Assembly (NCBI GenBank): GCA_016195825.1
Contig: JACPYV010000032.1
Coordinates: 18,145-82,144 of the forward strand
Direction: 5' to 3'
Length of the DNA: 64,000 bases
Origin: Burkholderiales bacterium
GTDB lineage: Bacteria; Pseudomonadota; Gammaproteobacteria; Burkholderiales; Burkholderiaceae_C
Made by a program: the position numbers and the translations under genes. Below are positions 1 through 7,554 of the stretch, piece by piece (position 1 is the stretch's first letter; each line of letters opens with the position of its first letter). Below the pieces are notes generated by a model, which was given only the letters and a program-made list of their open reading frames with translations, searched no databases and was not told the DNA's origin.

Positions 1-280
1 TCTGCACGTCCTGGGCGTAGTTCTGACGGTCACGGGCCAGCAGCCCCGGCACGCCGGCCAGGCCCTCCGAGATGTTGATCTGGGCGCGGCCGGCGCGCAG
101 CGCGTCGCCGGCGATGCGGTCAATGGAGGCGGGGAGGTCGAAGGGGGCGGCCTCGGTGCGCGTGGCCGTGACGACGACGGGTTCCAGGACGGTGGGGGTG
201 GGCGCGGCATGGGCGGCCGCGCTGGCTGCCGCCAGCGCGAGTGCCGTCCTTCGCGCCGCGGGCGCGAATCTGTGGGTCAT
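1..280 (-). CDS. TonB-dependent outer-membrane receptor (5' part only)
   Basis: Only the first 93 residues lie in the window; the gene runs off the left edge. The start ATG is preceded by a GGAG site. A signal peptide (about residues 1–26, ending AHAAP) leads into EPVVVTATR (33–41), the usual beginning of a TonB-dependent receptor after the TonB box. A plug-domain segment follows (PASIDRIAGDAL, then GVPGLLARDRQNYAQD). It begins 21 bases after the MoxJ-like gene and so looks like the third gene of the pedF operon under a sigma-54 promoter. Receptors are known to import siderophore-like chelates and lanthanide complexes. The operon position suggests a metal complex needed by the PQQ dehydrogenase, but the substrate is inferred only. 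Confidence 0.85.
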   Translation of the reverse strand, partial: MTHRFAPAARRTALALAAASAAAHAAPTPTVLEPVVVTATRTEAAPFDLPASIDRIAGDALRAGRAQINISEGLAGVPGLLARDRQNYAQDVQ

Positions 281-301
281 GGTGGTCTCCAGTCGGTTGG
301 C

Positions 302-1120
302 TCAGGCGGGACGCCAGGCCACCTTGTGTTTGGCAAAGATCTCGGCCACGCGGCCTTGGCCGGCCAGCTGGTTCAGCGCGGCCTGCAAGGCCTCGGCGAG
401 GTCGGTGGCGTCGCGCTTCACGGCCATGCCGGCGGCCCAGCCGTCGCGCGGCGCGCGGGGCGACGGCAGGGGCTCAATGCGGTAAGCAGTATCCCCGGCC
501 AGCACCGTCTCCAGCTCCGAGGCCAGGCCGGCCGCGGCGGCCACCTCGCCGCGCTGCAGTGCGAGTGCCGCCTCGCAGCCGTCCTTCCACTGCGTCAGCA
601 ACTGCTCGCGATAGGCGCCGCCGTCCGCGCCAATCATCAGCCAGCCCGCCAGCGTCTGGCCCGGCACGGCCACGCGGCGTGCGCCGAGCTGCGACAGGCT
701 GTCCAGCACCGGCAGATCTTCCACGCGCCGCGCCAGCATCACGCGTTCGCGGTAGTAAGGGCCGAAGATGCGGGCCTGCGGCGTGGCCTCGATCAGCGGA
801 CGGTCCACCGGCACGTGCAGCAGCACGTCGGCGGGGCCATAGCCGAGGTAATGGCCCTTCCAGACCATATTGCGCAGGTCGTCGGCCATGTTCTCGTCGG
901 CATTGAAGGCCAGCGGCGAGAACTTCACGCCCAGCACCTCGGCCAGCGCCTGGCCCAGCTCCATGTCGATGCCCTTGCCCTTGACGTGAAAGGGGGGCAT
1001 GTCCTCGTACAGGCCCACGACCAGGCGGCCACGCTCGCGCACCTGCGCCAGCGTGGTGGCGCCGGCCGGCATGCCCGCCAGGGCGGCCGCGCCCGCTGCC
1101 AGGAGATCGCGCCGCCTCAC
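302..1120 (-). CDS. MoxJ/XoxJ-like periplasmic protein of a quinoprotein dehydrogenase system
   Basis: 272 residues from a GTG whose GTGA overlaps the stop of pedF, so the two are translationally coupled. An N-terminal RRRDLLAAGAAALAG signal precedes a type 2 periplasmic binding fold (RLVVGLYEDMPPFHV at about 33–47; GIDMELGQALAEVLG). This is the pattern of the binding-protein-like family found beside PQQ alcohol dehydrogenases (MoxJ, XoxJ and relatives). XoxJ is thought to help mature or activate the dehydrogenase rather than act in transport. No ABC permease or ATPase is nearby, which fits a non-transport role. The family call is secure from context and sequence; the exact function is inferred. 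Confidence 0.8.
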   Translation of the reverse strand: MRRRDLLAAGAAALAGMPAGATTLAQVRERGRLVVGLYEDMPPFHVKGKGIDMELGQALAEVLGVKFSPLAFNADENMADDLRNMVWKGHYLGYGPADVLLHVPVDRPLIEATPQARIFGPYYRERVMLARRVEDLPVLDSLSQLGARRVAVPGQTLAGWLMIGADGGAYREQLLTQWKDGCEAALALQRGEVAAAAGLASELETVLAGDTAYRIEPLPSPRAPRDGWAAGMAVKRDATDLAEALQAALNQLAGQGRVAEIFAKHKVAWRPA

Positions 1121-1590
1121 AGCTGCTTCTCCCGGCGGGTTTCCAGGTAGGCCTTGATGGACCACATGGCCTCCTGCGTGAACACGCCCTCGAAGGGCGG
1201 CATGTAGACCGCGCCGTTGCGGCTGCGGCCGTGGCGAACGGTGTTCAGGAAGTAGTCGTCGTTCTCCTTGACGCAGGCGGCCTTCTTGGCCTCGTCTTTC
1301 AGCGAGGAGCAGTCGTTGTCCAGGCGGCGCAGGTCGGGCGCGATGCCGCCCGAGATGGCCTCCAGCCCGTGGCACCGGGCGCAGTTCTGGTTGAAGGCGG
1401 AGGTGCCGATCTTGATCGCGGCCTCATTGCCGCGGAACGGGTTCTCGGGGCGCCAGCCTTCGCCGAGCTGCGGCAGGCTGGACGTGTCCACGGCCTGTGG
1501 CGTGACGTCGCCGTGGGCCCAGGCCTGCACGGTCACCACGACGGCGGCCAGGCAGATGCTGCCGGCGATGATGAGGGGATGGGATTTCAT
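1117..1590 (-). CDS. pedF: Cytochrome c550 PedF
   Basis: 157 residues with a signal peptide (about 1–26). The mature N-terminus begins HGDVTPQAVDT, as in the PedF family. One heme c site, C70-A-R-C73-H74, is visible, as is a candidate axial Met in VYMPPFEG. Two further cysteines (DNDC…AAC) could form a disulfide. PedF-type cytochromes take electrons from PQQ alcohol dehydrogenases in the periplasm. The start ATG has a GGAG site and lies about 60 bases downstream of a sigma-54 element. It is the first gene of a three-gene operon with the MoxJ-like protein and the TonB receptor. Confidence 0.88.
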   Translation of the reverse strand: MKSHPLIIAGSICLAAVVVTVQAWAHGDVTPQAVDTSSLPQLGEGWRPENPFRGNEAAIKIGTSAFNQNCARCHGLEAISGGIAPDLRRLDNDCSSLKDEAKKAACVKENDDYFLNTVRHGRSRNGAVYMPPFEGVFTQEAMWSIKAYLETRREKQL

Positions 1591-1649
1591 GAGGATGTCT
1601 CCGTTGTTGTCGAGGTCTGCCTGGCCCGCTCGGGGCTCTGCCTCTGCGC

Positions 1650-1665
1650 TGCAAGCGACATGCCA
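1650..1665 (-). promoter_or_regulatory. Sigma-54 promoter of the pedF operon
   Basis: Read leftward: TGGCATG-TCGC-TTGCA. The invariant GG (-24) and GC (-12) have the correct spacing; only the sixth base of the -24 box differs from TGGCACG. Transcription would start near 1639, about 50 bases before the pedF ATG. A sigma-54 activator gene diverges from the same intergenic region. Confidence 0.8.
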
Positions 1666-1674
1666 GCGTGCAAT

Positions 1675-1692
1675 TGCTCCAACTTGGCACAG
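1675..1692 (-). promoter_or_regulatory. Candidate activator-binding site upstream of pedF
   Basis: Read leftward: CTGTGCCAAGTTGGAGCA. It matches CTGTGCCGAACTGGAGCA upstream of pqqB at 15 of 18 positions and shares CTGTGCC with a site upstream of the aldehyde dehydrogenase. It lies only about 10 bases above the -24 box, closer than most sigma-54 enhancers. Binding by the adjacent AcoR-type regulator is inferred from the recurrence. Confidence 0.45.
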
Positions 1693-1831
1693 TTCCCGGA
1701 CTGGCGGTGTGGCAGCGCGGATGGACAGGCCATCCGGTTTGGGACACGATGACTGCAGATCAAGACGAGCGCGGCGCGGCCATGAGCCGGGACCGCGCAG
1801 CCTCCGGAGACAAGCCTGTGGAGGCAGGCCA

Positions 1832-3952
1832 ATGAAAGCCTCTATGCCCACCATCGAGACCGAAGCGCCGGGCAGCCCGGCGCCACCGGCGCAGCCGCGA
1901 CAGGCGTTCATCGAGCGCAGCCATCAGCGCAGCGAAGCCCTGGGCCTGAAGCGCCATGAGAAAACCGGGCTGGACCCGCTGATCCGCAGCGACCTCAACC
2001 TCGCACGGGAGCGCAACCAGCGCCTGTACACGCATGCCGCGCCGGTCATGCAGCTGCTCTACGAGCAGATCGTCAACACCGAGAGCATGATCGTGCTGAC
2101 CGACGCGCAGGGCACCATCCTGCACGCGGTGGGCGACGACAGCTTCCTGGCCCGCGCGCACCGCGTGGCGCTGGCGCCGGGCGAGAACTGGGCCGAGCAC
2201 GCCAAGGGCACCAATGCCATCGGCACGGCGCTGTTCGAGGAGGCGCCCACGCTGGTTCACGGCGGCGAGCACTTCATCCACGCCAACAACTTCCTGACCT
2301 GCTCCGCGTCGCCCATCTTCGACCCGCGCGGCAACATGCTGGGCGTCCTGGACGTGACCGGCGACCACCGCGGCTACCACCAGCACACCATGGGCTTGGT
2401 GCGCATGTCGGCCCGCATGATCGAGAACCACTGGCTCTCGGACGACTACAACAACCGGCTGCGCCTGCATTTCCACAGCCGGCCGGAGTTCATCGGCACG
2501 CTGCTGGAGGGCATCCTCGTCGTGTCGCCTGAGGGCCGCGTGCTGGGCGCCAACCGTGCGGCGCTCGACCAGCTTGGCATGAGCGGCGCCGAGCTGCGCA
2601 TGCGCAGCCTGAGCAGCCTGCTGGGAACGACGCCGGCGGCCATCTACGACCATTTCCGCATGCCACTGTCGCCGCCCATGCAGCTGAGCCTGCCGACGGG
2701 CCAGAGCCTGTTTGTCAGCGCACGCTTCGACTGGCCCTCGCGGCCGGTGGTCGCGGGCATGCGCAGTGCCGAGATGGCCGACGTGGTCGACGCCCGCGAA
2801 CCCTCGGCCGTCACCAGCTCCGCGCCCGAGGCTGAATGGCGGGGCGGGGCTGCCGGCCCGGTCACGCCGGCCGATGCCGCCGGAGGTGCCCAGCGCTTCT
2901 CGGGCCTGCAATACCTGCGCACCGGCGACCCGCAGCTGGAGACCGTCATCCAGAAGGTGCGCCGCGTGTTGGACCGCGGCATCCCGCTGCTGGTACTGGG
3001 TGAGACCGGCACCGGCAAGGAGCTGCTGGCCCGCGCGGTGCACCACGACTCGGCCCGCTCGCGTCAGCCCTTCGTGGCCGTCAATTGCGCGTCCATCCCC
3101 GAGAGCCTGATTGAGGCCGAGCTGTTCGGCTATGAGGAAGGCGCCTTCACCGGCGCGCGGCGCAAGGGTGCTCCAGGGCGGCTGGTGCAGGCCAATGGCG
3201 GCACGCTGTTCCTGGACGAGATCGGCGACATGCCGCTGCCGCTGCAGGCCCGCTTGCTGCGTGCGCTGCAGGAGCGCAGCGTGACGCCGCTGGGCAGCAC
3301 CAAGTCCATCGCGGTGGACATCGCCGTCATCGGCGCGACCCACCGCAACCTGCGCGAGATGATCGCCGCCCAGACCTTCCGCGAGGACCTCTACTACCGC
3401 CTCAACGGCCTGGCCCTGCGCCTGCCGGCGCTGCGCGAACGCACCGACATCGAGGCCATCGTGCGCCGCATCCTGCAGGCCGAGCGCCCGCAGGACACGC
3501 CTGAGCTGAGCCCGCAGGTGATGGCCATGTTCCGCCGCTACCAGTGGCCCGGGAACATCCGCCAACTGGCCAACGTGCTGCGCACGGCGGCCGTGATGTC
3601 GGCGGGCGAGCGGCTGGTGACGACGGCGCACCTGTCGGACGATTTCCTCGAGGACATGCAGCGCGCCGTCGGCGGCCTGACACCGGCCCCGGCGCCCGCA
3701 CCGGCGCCGGCCTGGCCGCCCTTCGAGATGCATGCGGCGCTGCCCGGGCCAGCGGCGGCCGCGGCCTCGGCGGCCGCTGCGGCGACCATGGAGCCCGCCA
3801 CGGCGCGCACGCTGGAACAGGCCGAGATCGACATGATCCGCGCCACGCTGGACGCGGTGGGCGGCAATATCTCGCTGGCGTCCAAGCAGCTGGGCATCAG
3901 CCGCAACACCATTTACCGGCGGCTGCGCTGGAACACCCCGGCAGCGGAATAA
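1832..3952 (+). CDS. AcoR-type sigma-54-dependent transcriptional activator
   Basis: 706 residues; the ATG follows a GTGGAGG site, and longer upstream extensions are not protein-like. Order of parts: an acetoin-regulator-type N-terminus (FIERSHQRSEALGL); a GAF-like sensor at about 70–230; an AAA+ domain with Walker A GETGTGKE near 390, the sigma-54-contacting GAFTGA near 437 and Walker B GGTLFLDEIGD near 460; an Ala/Pro-rich linker; and a Fis-type helix-turn-helix (GISRNTIYRRLRW) at the end. AcoR relatives activate acetoin or alcohol catabolic genes on binding a small ligand. Four sigma-54 promoters nearby are the obvious targets. A GC-rich hairpin follows the stop codon. Confidence 0.9.
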   Translation: MKASMPTIETEAPGSPAPPAQPRQAFIERSHQRSEALGLKRHEKTGLDPLIRSDLNLARERNQRLYTHAAPVMQLLYEQIVNTESMIVLTDAQGTILHAVGDDSFLARAHRVALAPGENWAEHAKGTNAIGTALFEEAPTLVHGGEHFIHANNFLTCSASPIFDPRGNMLGVLDVTGDHRGYHQHTMGLVRMSARMIENHWLSDDYNNRLRLHFHSRPEFIGTLLEGILVVSPEGRVLGANRAALDQLGMSGAELRMRSLSSLLGTTPAAIYDHFRMPLSPPMQLSLPTGQSLFVSARFDWPSRPVVAGMRSAEMADVVDAREPSAVTSSAPEAEWRGGAAGPVTPADAAGGAQRFSGLQYLRTGDPQLETVIQKVRRVLDRGIPLLVLGETGTGKELLARAVHHDSARSRQPFVAVNCASIPESLIEAELFGYEEGAFTGARRKGAPGRLVQANGGTLFLDEIGDMPLPLQARLLRALQERSVTPLGSTKSIAVDIAVIGATHRNLREMIAAQTFREDLYYRLNGLALRLPALRERTDIEAIVRRILQAERPQDTPELSPQVMAMFRRYQWPGNIRQLANVLRTAAVMSAGERLVTTAHLSDDFLEDMQRAVGGLTPAPAPAPAPAWPPFEMHAALPGPAAAAASAAAAATMEPATARTLEQAEIDMIRATLDAVGGNISLASKQLGISRNTIYRRLRWNTPAAE

Positions 3953-3960
3953 GCGTTGTT

Positions 3961-3984
3961 CCCGGGCCTCAAACCAGGCCCGGG
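3961..3984 (+). terminator. Hairpin after the AcoR-type gene
   Basis: A perfect 9-bp stem, CCCGGGCCT (3961–3969) pairing with AGGCCCGGG (3976–3984), with a 6-base loop, begins 9 bases after the stop codon. It is followed only by a short ACTTTC, so the T-tract is weak. Confidence 0.5.
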
Positions 3985-4003
3985 ACTTTCCCGGGGTAGC
4001 GGC

Positions 4004-4030
4004 TGCTCCGCGCTGTGCCGAACTGGAGCA
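4004..4030 (+). promoter_or_regulatory. Candidate activator-binding site upstream of pqqB
   Basis: TGCTCC (4004), TGTGCC (4014) and TGGAGCA (4024, inverted) start exactly 10 bases apart, i.e. on one face of the helix. The segment 4013–4030 is CTGTGCCGAACTGGAGCA, close to the site above pedF, and its first 13 bases recur exactly at 11472. It ends 28 bases above the -24 box. Confidence 0.45.
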
Positions 4031-4058
4031 AAACCCCTGATTGACGGCGTTTTTTGCA

Positions 4059-4074
4059 AGGCACGGGTCTTGCA
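4059..4074 (+). promoter_or_regulatory. Sigma-54 promoter of the pqqB operon
   Basis: AGGCACG-GGTC-TTGCA. GG and GC are correctly spaced, and only the first base of the -24 box deviates from TGGCACG. Transcription would start near 4085, about 55 bases upstream of the pqqB ATG. Confidence 0.75.
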
Positions 4075-4139
4075 CCCCAGGGTGCATCGATCTGTCGGAC
4101 CCTTGCCCCCATGTCCCGTCTTCCCCTGCGGGGCTTCTC

Positions 4140-5075
4140 ATGAAGCTCCTCGTGCTCGGCTCTGGCGCGGGCGGCGGCTTCCCACTGTGGAACTGCCATT
4201 GCCGCCTGTGCAGCGATTTCCGCCGCGGCGAACTCGATGCCAGCGCGCGCATGCAAAGCGCCATCGCCATCTCGCAGGACGGCCGGCCCGGCGAGGGCTG
4301 GCTGCTTATCAATGCCAGCCCGGACCTGCCGCAGCAGATCCGTGCCACGCCCGCACTGCAGCCCACCCACGCGGGTGATGCGCCCATCCGCGCCGTGGTG
4401 CTGCTGGACTCGCGGCTGCACCACGTCGCAGGCCTGCTGAGCCTGCGTGAGAGCCGCGAGCTGGAGGTCTACGCGACACCGCTGGTCTTTGAGGACCTGA
4501 CGGCCGAGCTGCCGCTGCTGCACGTGCTGGAGAGCTACTGCCGCGTGCGCTGGCGCATGCTGCCCATCGCCGGCGACACGCGCAGCGCGGCCTTCGAGAT
4601 CCCGGGCTTCCCGGCGCTGAGCTTTGCCGCGGTGGCCGTGCCGGCGCGCGCGCCGCGGCATGCACGGCTGCGCAGCGAGGCGGCCGGCGAGTGCATTGCG
4701 CTGCAGGTGCAGGACCTGCGCACAGGCCGGCGCGTGTTCCTGTCGCCGGCGCTGGCCGAGGTTGGTGAGGCCGAACTGGCCTGGATGCGCCGCGCCGACT
4801 GTGTCGTCGTGGACGGCAGCTTCTGGACCGAGCACGGCATGCAGGAGGCCGGTGTCGGATCCTTTAGCGCCAGCGACAAGGGCCACCTGCCGCAGAGCCG
4901 CCACGGCGAGCGCCCCGGGATGATCGACGTACTGCGGGCCAGCGGCGCGCCGCGCAAGGTGCTGACCCACATCCATCACAGCAACCCCATCCTCGACCGC
5001 CGCAGCGTCCAGCACCGTGAGCTGGCCGAGCAGGGCATCGAGGTGGCGCACGACGGCATGGTGATCGAGCTATGA
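4140..5075 (+). CDS. pqqB: PqqB, pyrroloquinoline quinone biosynthesis protein
   Basis: 311 residues, the usual PqqB length. It opens MKLLVLGSGAGGGFPLWNC with a Cys pair (CHCRLC), then has SPDLPQQIRATPALQP and a beta-lactamase-fold segment (VVLLDSRLHHVAGLLSLRE). PqqB is a metallo-beta-lactamase-fold enzyme acting in PQQ maturation, so it supplies cofactor chemistry for the dehydrogenase downstream. No pqqA, C, D or E is visible in the window, so this copy is separated from the rest of the pathway here. No clear ribosome site precedes the ATG. Its stop overlaps the next start (ATGA). It heads a seven-gene operon from a sigma-54 promoter. Confidence 0.88.
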   Translation: MKLLVLGSGAGGGFPLWNCHCRLCSDFRRGELDASARMQSAIAISQDGRPGEGWLLINASPDLPQQIRATPALQPTHAGDAPIRAVVLLDSRLHHVAGLLSLRESRELEVYATPLVFEDLTAELPLLHVLESYCRVRWRMLPIAGDTRSAAFEIPGFPALSFAAVAVPARAPRHARLRSEAAGECIALQVQDLRTGRRVFLSPALAEVGEAELAWMRRADCVVVDGSFWTEHGMQEAGVGSFSASDKGHLPQSRHGERPGMIDVLRASGAPRKVLTHIHHSNPILDRRSVQHRELAEQGIEVAHDGMVIEL

Positions 5076-5728
5076 ACAAGGACCTTGTCTCCACCCGCCA
5101 CCTGCCGCGCCCGGCCGAGCCGCTGTGGCTGGAGTGGCTGACCCTGTGCGGAGCTTTCGCCTTCTGCACCTGGCTGCTGGGCATCCGTGGCGTCTGGGCA
5201 CTGCTGCTGGGCGCAGACCCCACCGGGCTGACGCTGGTCATCCTGGCCGTGTTCGGCTGCGCCACGCTGTGGTGCGGCCAGCGCTCGCGCGAGCTGCAGC
5301 GGCAGCGCCGGCTGCTGGCCGAGCCGCAACTGGCCCGCACGGATGAGCGCTGCTGGGCGGCCGAGTACCGGCAGGCGCTGGCGCGCGATGCCGGCACGGC
5401 TGCCGACTTGCTGCTGGAGCACAGCCACGGCCCGCACGGCACGGCCTGGTGGGTCAACGGCATCCAGCTCAAGCTGGGGCTGATGGGCAAGGTCATCGGC
5501 TTCTCGATGCTGGCGCTGAGCATCGGCAAAGTCCAGAGCTTCGATCCCTCGCAATCTCAGGAGCTGCTGCGCAGCCTGACCGCGGGCCTGGGCGTGGCGC
5601 TGCTGACCACCATGGTGGGCCTGGTGGGGAACATCCTGCTGGGCCTGCAGCTGACCCGACTGGACCGCTTCGCCGACGTGCTGGTCGCCGACATCCAGCA
5701 CAACGCGCTGACGAAGGACGGTGCGTGA
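5072..5728 (+). CDS. MotA/TolQ/ExbB-like proton-channel protein
   Basis: 218 residues starting inside the pqqB stop (ATGA). Hydrophobic segments lie at about 23–45, 50–68, 132–150 and 165–190. The last contains TAGLGVALLTTMVGLVGN, which fits the pore helix of the MotA/TolQ/ExbB family (small residues, then TT). Family members form proton channels that power flagella, TonB or Tol. The next gene is an ExbD-like partner, so the pair looks like a complete channel. It is not the usual exbB of a tonB operon. What it powers is unknown; the TonB receptor in the same putative regulon is one candidate. Confidence 0.65.
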   Translation: MNKDLVSTRHLPRPAEPLWLEWLTLCGAFAFCTWLLGIRGVWALLLGADPTGLTLVILAVFGCATLWCGQRSRELQRQRRLLAEPQLARTDERCWAAEYRQALARDAGTAADLLLEHSHGPHGTAWWVNGIQLKLGLMGKVIGFSMLALSIGKVQSFDPSQSQELLRSLTAGLGVALLTTMVGLVGNILLGLQLTRLDRFADVLVADIQHNALTKDGA

Positions 5729-6336
5729 TGCGCCGCTCGCGTCGCGGCTCCCGCGAGGCCGAGGTCGACCCCTTCTACGACATGCTGTTCAACCTGCTGA
5801 TTGGCTTCGTCTTCTGCTTCATCGTGGCGCTGCTGGCCATGAACCCACGCGCCACCAAGGCCGGCGACGTGCCCTCCAAGGCCGAGTACCTCATCAACGT
5901 GGTCTGGCCCGACAACAGCCCCAACGACATCGACACCTGGGTGCAGGACCCGGGCGGCAACCTGGTCTGGTTCCGCCAGCGCGAGGCCGGGCTGATGTAC
6001 CTGGACCGCGACGACCGGGGCGAGGGCAATGCCTCCACCATCATCAACGGCCAGAAGATCCAGAGCCCGTTCCGCCAGGAAGTGGTGACGATCCGAGGCA
6101 TCGTGCCCGGCGAGCACGTCGTCAACGCCCAGTACTACCAGTCCCACGACGGCCAGGCCGTGCCGGTGACCGTGACGGTCATCAAGGTCAATCCGCGTGC
6201 CGATGTCGTCTTCTACGGCACGGTCAAGCTCGCCCGCCAGGGCGACGAAGCGACCGCCGTGCGCTTCACGCTGCAGCCCGACGGCAGCGTGGTCAACGTC
6301 AACACGCTCCCGAAGAGCCTGATGCAACGCCCTTGA
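5728..6336 (+). CDS. ExbD/TolR-like single-span protein with an unusual periplasmic domain
   Basis: 202 residues, start overlapping the previous stop (TGATG). A basic N-terminus precedes one membrane helix opening VDPFYDMLFNLLIGF (13–27). This resembles the ExbD pattern TPFIDVMLVLL and places Asp18 where ExbD and TolR carry the protonatable Asp. The rest (about 50–202) is predicted soluble and beta-rich, with SPNDIDTWVQDPGGNLVWF and later LDRDDRGEGN. This resembles a DUF2135-like beta domain more than the short ExbD domain. A proton-motor partner of the preceding protein is the simplest reading. I do not recognise a named family for the full protein. Confidence 0.6.
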   Translation: MRRSRRGSREAEVDPFYDMLFNLLIGFVFCFIVALLAMNPRATKAGDVPSKAEYLINVVWPDNSPNDIDTWVQDPGGNLVWFRQREAGLMYLDRDDRGEGNASTIINGQKIQSPFRQEVVTIRGIVPGEHVVNAQYYQSHDGQAVPVTVTVIKVNPRADVVFYGTVKLARQGDEATAVRFTLQPDGSVVNVNTLPKSLMQRP

Positions 6337-6343
6337 GCCCGCC

Positions 6344-6838
6344 ATGACCCTGCCCATCATCCTGAGCTTTGCTGCCCTGCTGCTGTTGTGCCTTCTCGCC
6401 CTGCTGCAATCCCGCTGGCCCGCCTGGCTGCGCGGCCTGCTGGTCGTCGGCGTCAGCGCCTTCTACTTCTACGCCGAGGGTGCCATCCACACGCTGTGGG
6501 GCTGGCCCAGCGGCGACCCGCTGCCCGAGCGCTTCGTGCTGCTGGCTGCCGTCATCGAGGAGCCCGGCCCCAAGCGTGATGGGGCACTGTATGTGTGGGT
6601 CAACGCGGTGGAGGACGGCAAGCCCGCCGCCCAGCCGCGCGCCTTCCAGCTGCCCTACAGCAAGGACTTGCACGCGCTGCTGAACGAGGGGCTGAAGAAG
6701 GTGCGCAACGGCATCGCCCAGCTCGGCACGGCCGAGCCCAAGGTGGGCCGCAAGGGCCTGGCTTGGTTGCGCCCGGGCAGCGACGAGCAGCAGGTGAAGC
6801 TGCGCGACATGCCCTTGCCGCAACTCCCAGAGAAGTGA
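6344..6838 (+). CDS. Inner-membrane protein of unknown function
   Basis: 164 residues. Two hydrophobic stretches fill the first 45 residues (about 4–21 and 28–45). The rest is soluble, with EEPGPKRDGALYVWVNAVEDG and a C-terminal LRDMPLPQLPEK. I recognise no family. It starts 7 bases after the ExbD-like gene and its stop overlaps the following lipoprotein start, so it belongs to the channel module between pqqB and the two-component genes. Confidence 0.7.
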   Translation: MTLPIILSFAALLLLCLLALLQSRWPAWLRGLLVVGVSAFYFYAEGAIHTLWGWPSGDPLPERFVLLAAVIEEPGPKRDGALYVWVNAVEDGKPAAQPRAFQLPYSKDLHALLNEGLKKVRNGIAQLGTAEPKVGRKGLAWLRPGSDEQQVKLRDMPLPQLPEK

Positions 6839-7554
6839 TGATCATGCGCCGCCGCCTTCTTCCGCTCCTCTTCATCGCCCTGGCCGGTTGCGGCCGTCCC
6901 CCCGAGGCCGGCAACGAGGCCTGGTTCCCGCTGGCCGCCGGCCATCGCTGGACCTACCGCGTCACCACGCTCAGCGGGGCCGACACCTCCGAGCGCGAGA
7001 GCCTCACGCTGCGTACCCAGGGCCGCGAGACGTTGGTGCTGGACGACCAGCCCGCCTGGGTGCGCCGCAGCGATAGCGGCGTCAACTACTGGCTGCGCAG
7101 CGACGAGGCCGGAATCCGCCGTGTGGCCAGCAAGAGCGACATGCAGGCCGACCCCGTGGCCGACCCCGCCGGCCGCTTCGTGCTGAAGGCGCCCTTTGTG
7201 GCGGGCACGCAGTGGCAGGCCGGCACCACGACATACCTGCTGATGAGGACCAACGAGTACCCGCGCGAACTCAAGCACAGCCACCCCAACATCCCCATGA
7301 CCTACACCATCGAGGCCGTGGCCGACGAGGTGAAGGTGGAGGCCGGAACCTTCTCGCCCTGCCTGCGCGTGCGTGGCAGTGCCACGGTGCGGGTGTTCGT
7401 GGACCCGATCAGCGGCTTCAAGGACCAGCCGCTCAACAGCGTGGAGTGGTACTGCCGGGGGGTGGGCCTGGTGAAGATGGAGCGCAGCGAGCCCGCCAGC
7501 TCGCCCATGCTGGTGGGCGGCTCGCGCACGCTGGAGCTGGAGGCCTGGGAGTGA
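6838..7554 (+). CDS. Predicted lipoprotein of unknown function
   Basis: 238 residues from an ATG overlapping the previous stop (TGATG); a second ATG six bases on is an equally good start. A lipobox (ALAGC, Cys about 18) follows a short hydrophobic signal, so the protein is probably membrane-anchored in the periplasm. The body is beta-rich (WFPLAAGHRWTYRVTTLSG, later EVKVEAGTFSPCLRVRG and EWYCRGVGLVKMER). This layout is common in secreted proteins of unknown role. It overlaps the histidine-kinase start (GTGA). No specific function can be assigned. Confidence 0.75.
   Translation: MIMRRRLLPLLFIALAGCGRPPEAGNEAWFPLAAGHRWTYRVTTLSGADTSERESLTLRTQGRETLVLDDQPAWVRRSDSGVNYWLRSDEAGIRRVASKSDMQADPVADPAGRFVLKAPFVAGTQWQAGTTTYLLMRTNEYPRELKHSHPNIPMTYTIEAVADEVKVEAGTFSPCLRVRGSATVRVFVDPISGFKDQPLNSVEWYCRGVGLVKMERSEPASSPMLVGGSRTLELEAWE

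Noticed and set aside
1760..4387. Very long minus-strand open frame opposite the AcoR-type gene and pqqB
   Set aside because: It is rich in Arg, Gln, His and Ala and lacks recognisable motifs. The plus strand holds a full activator with Walker and HTH motifs, so this is a GC-rich antisense artefact.
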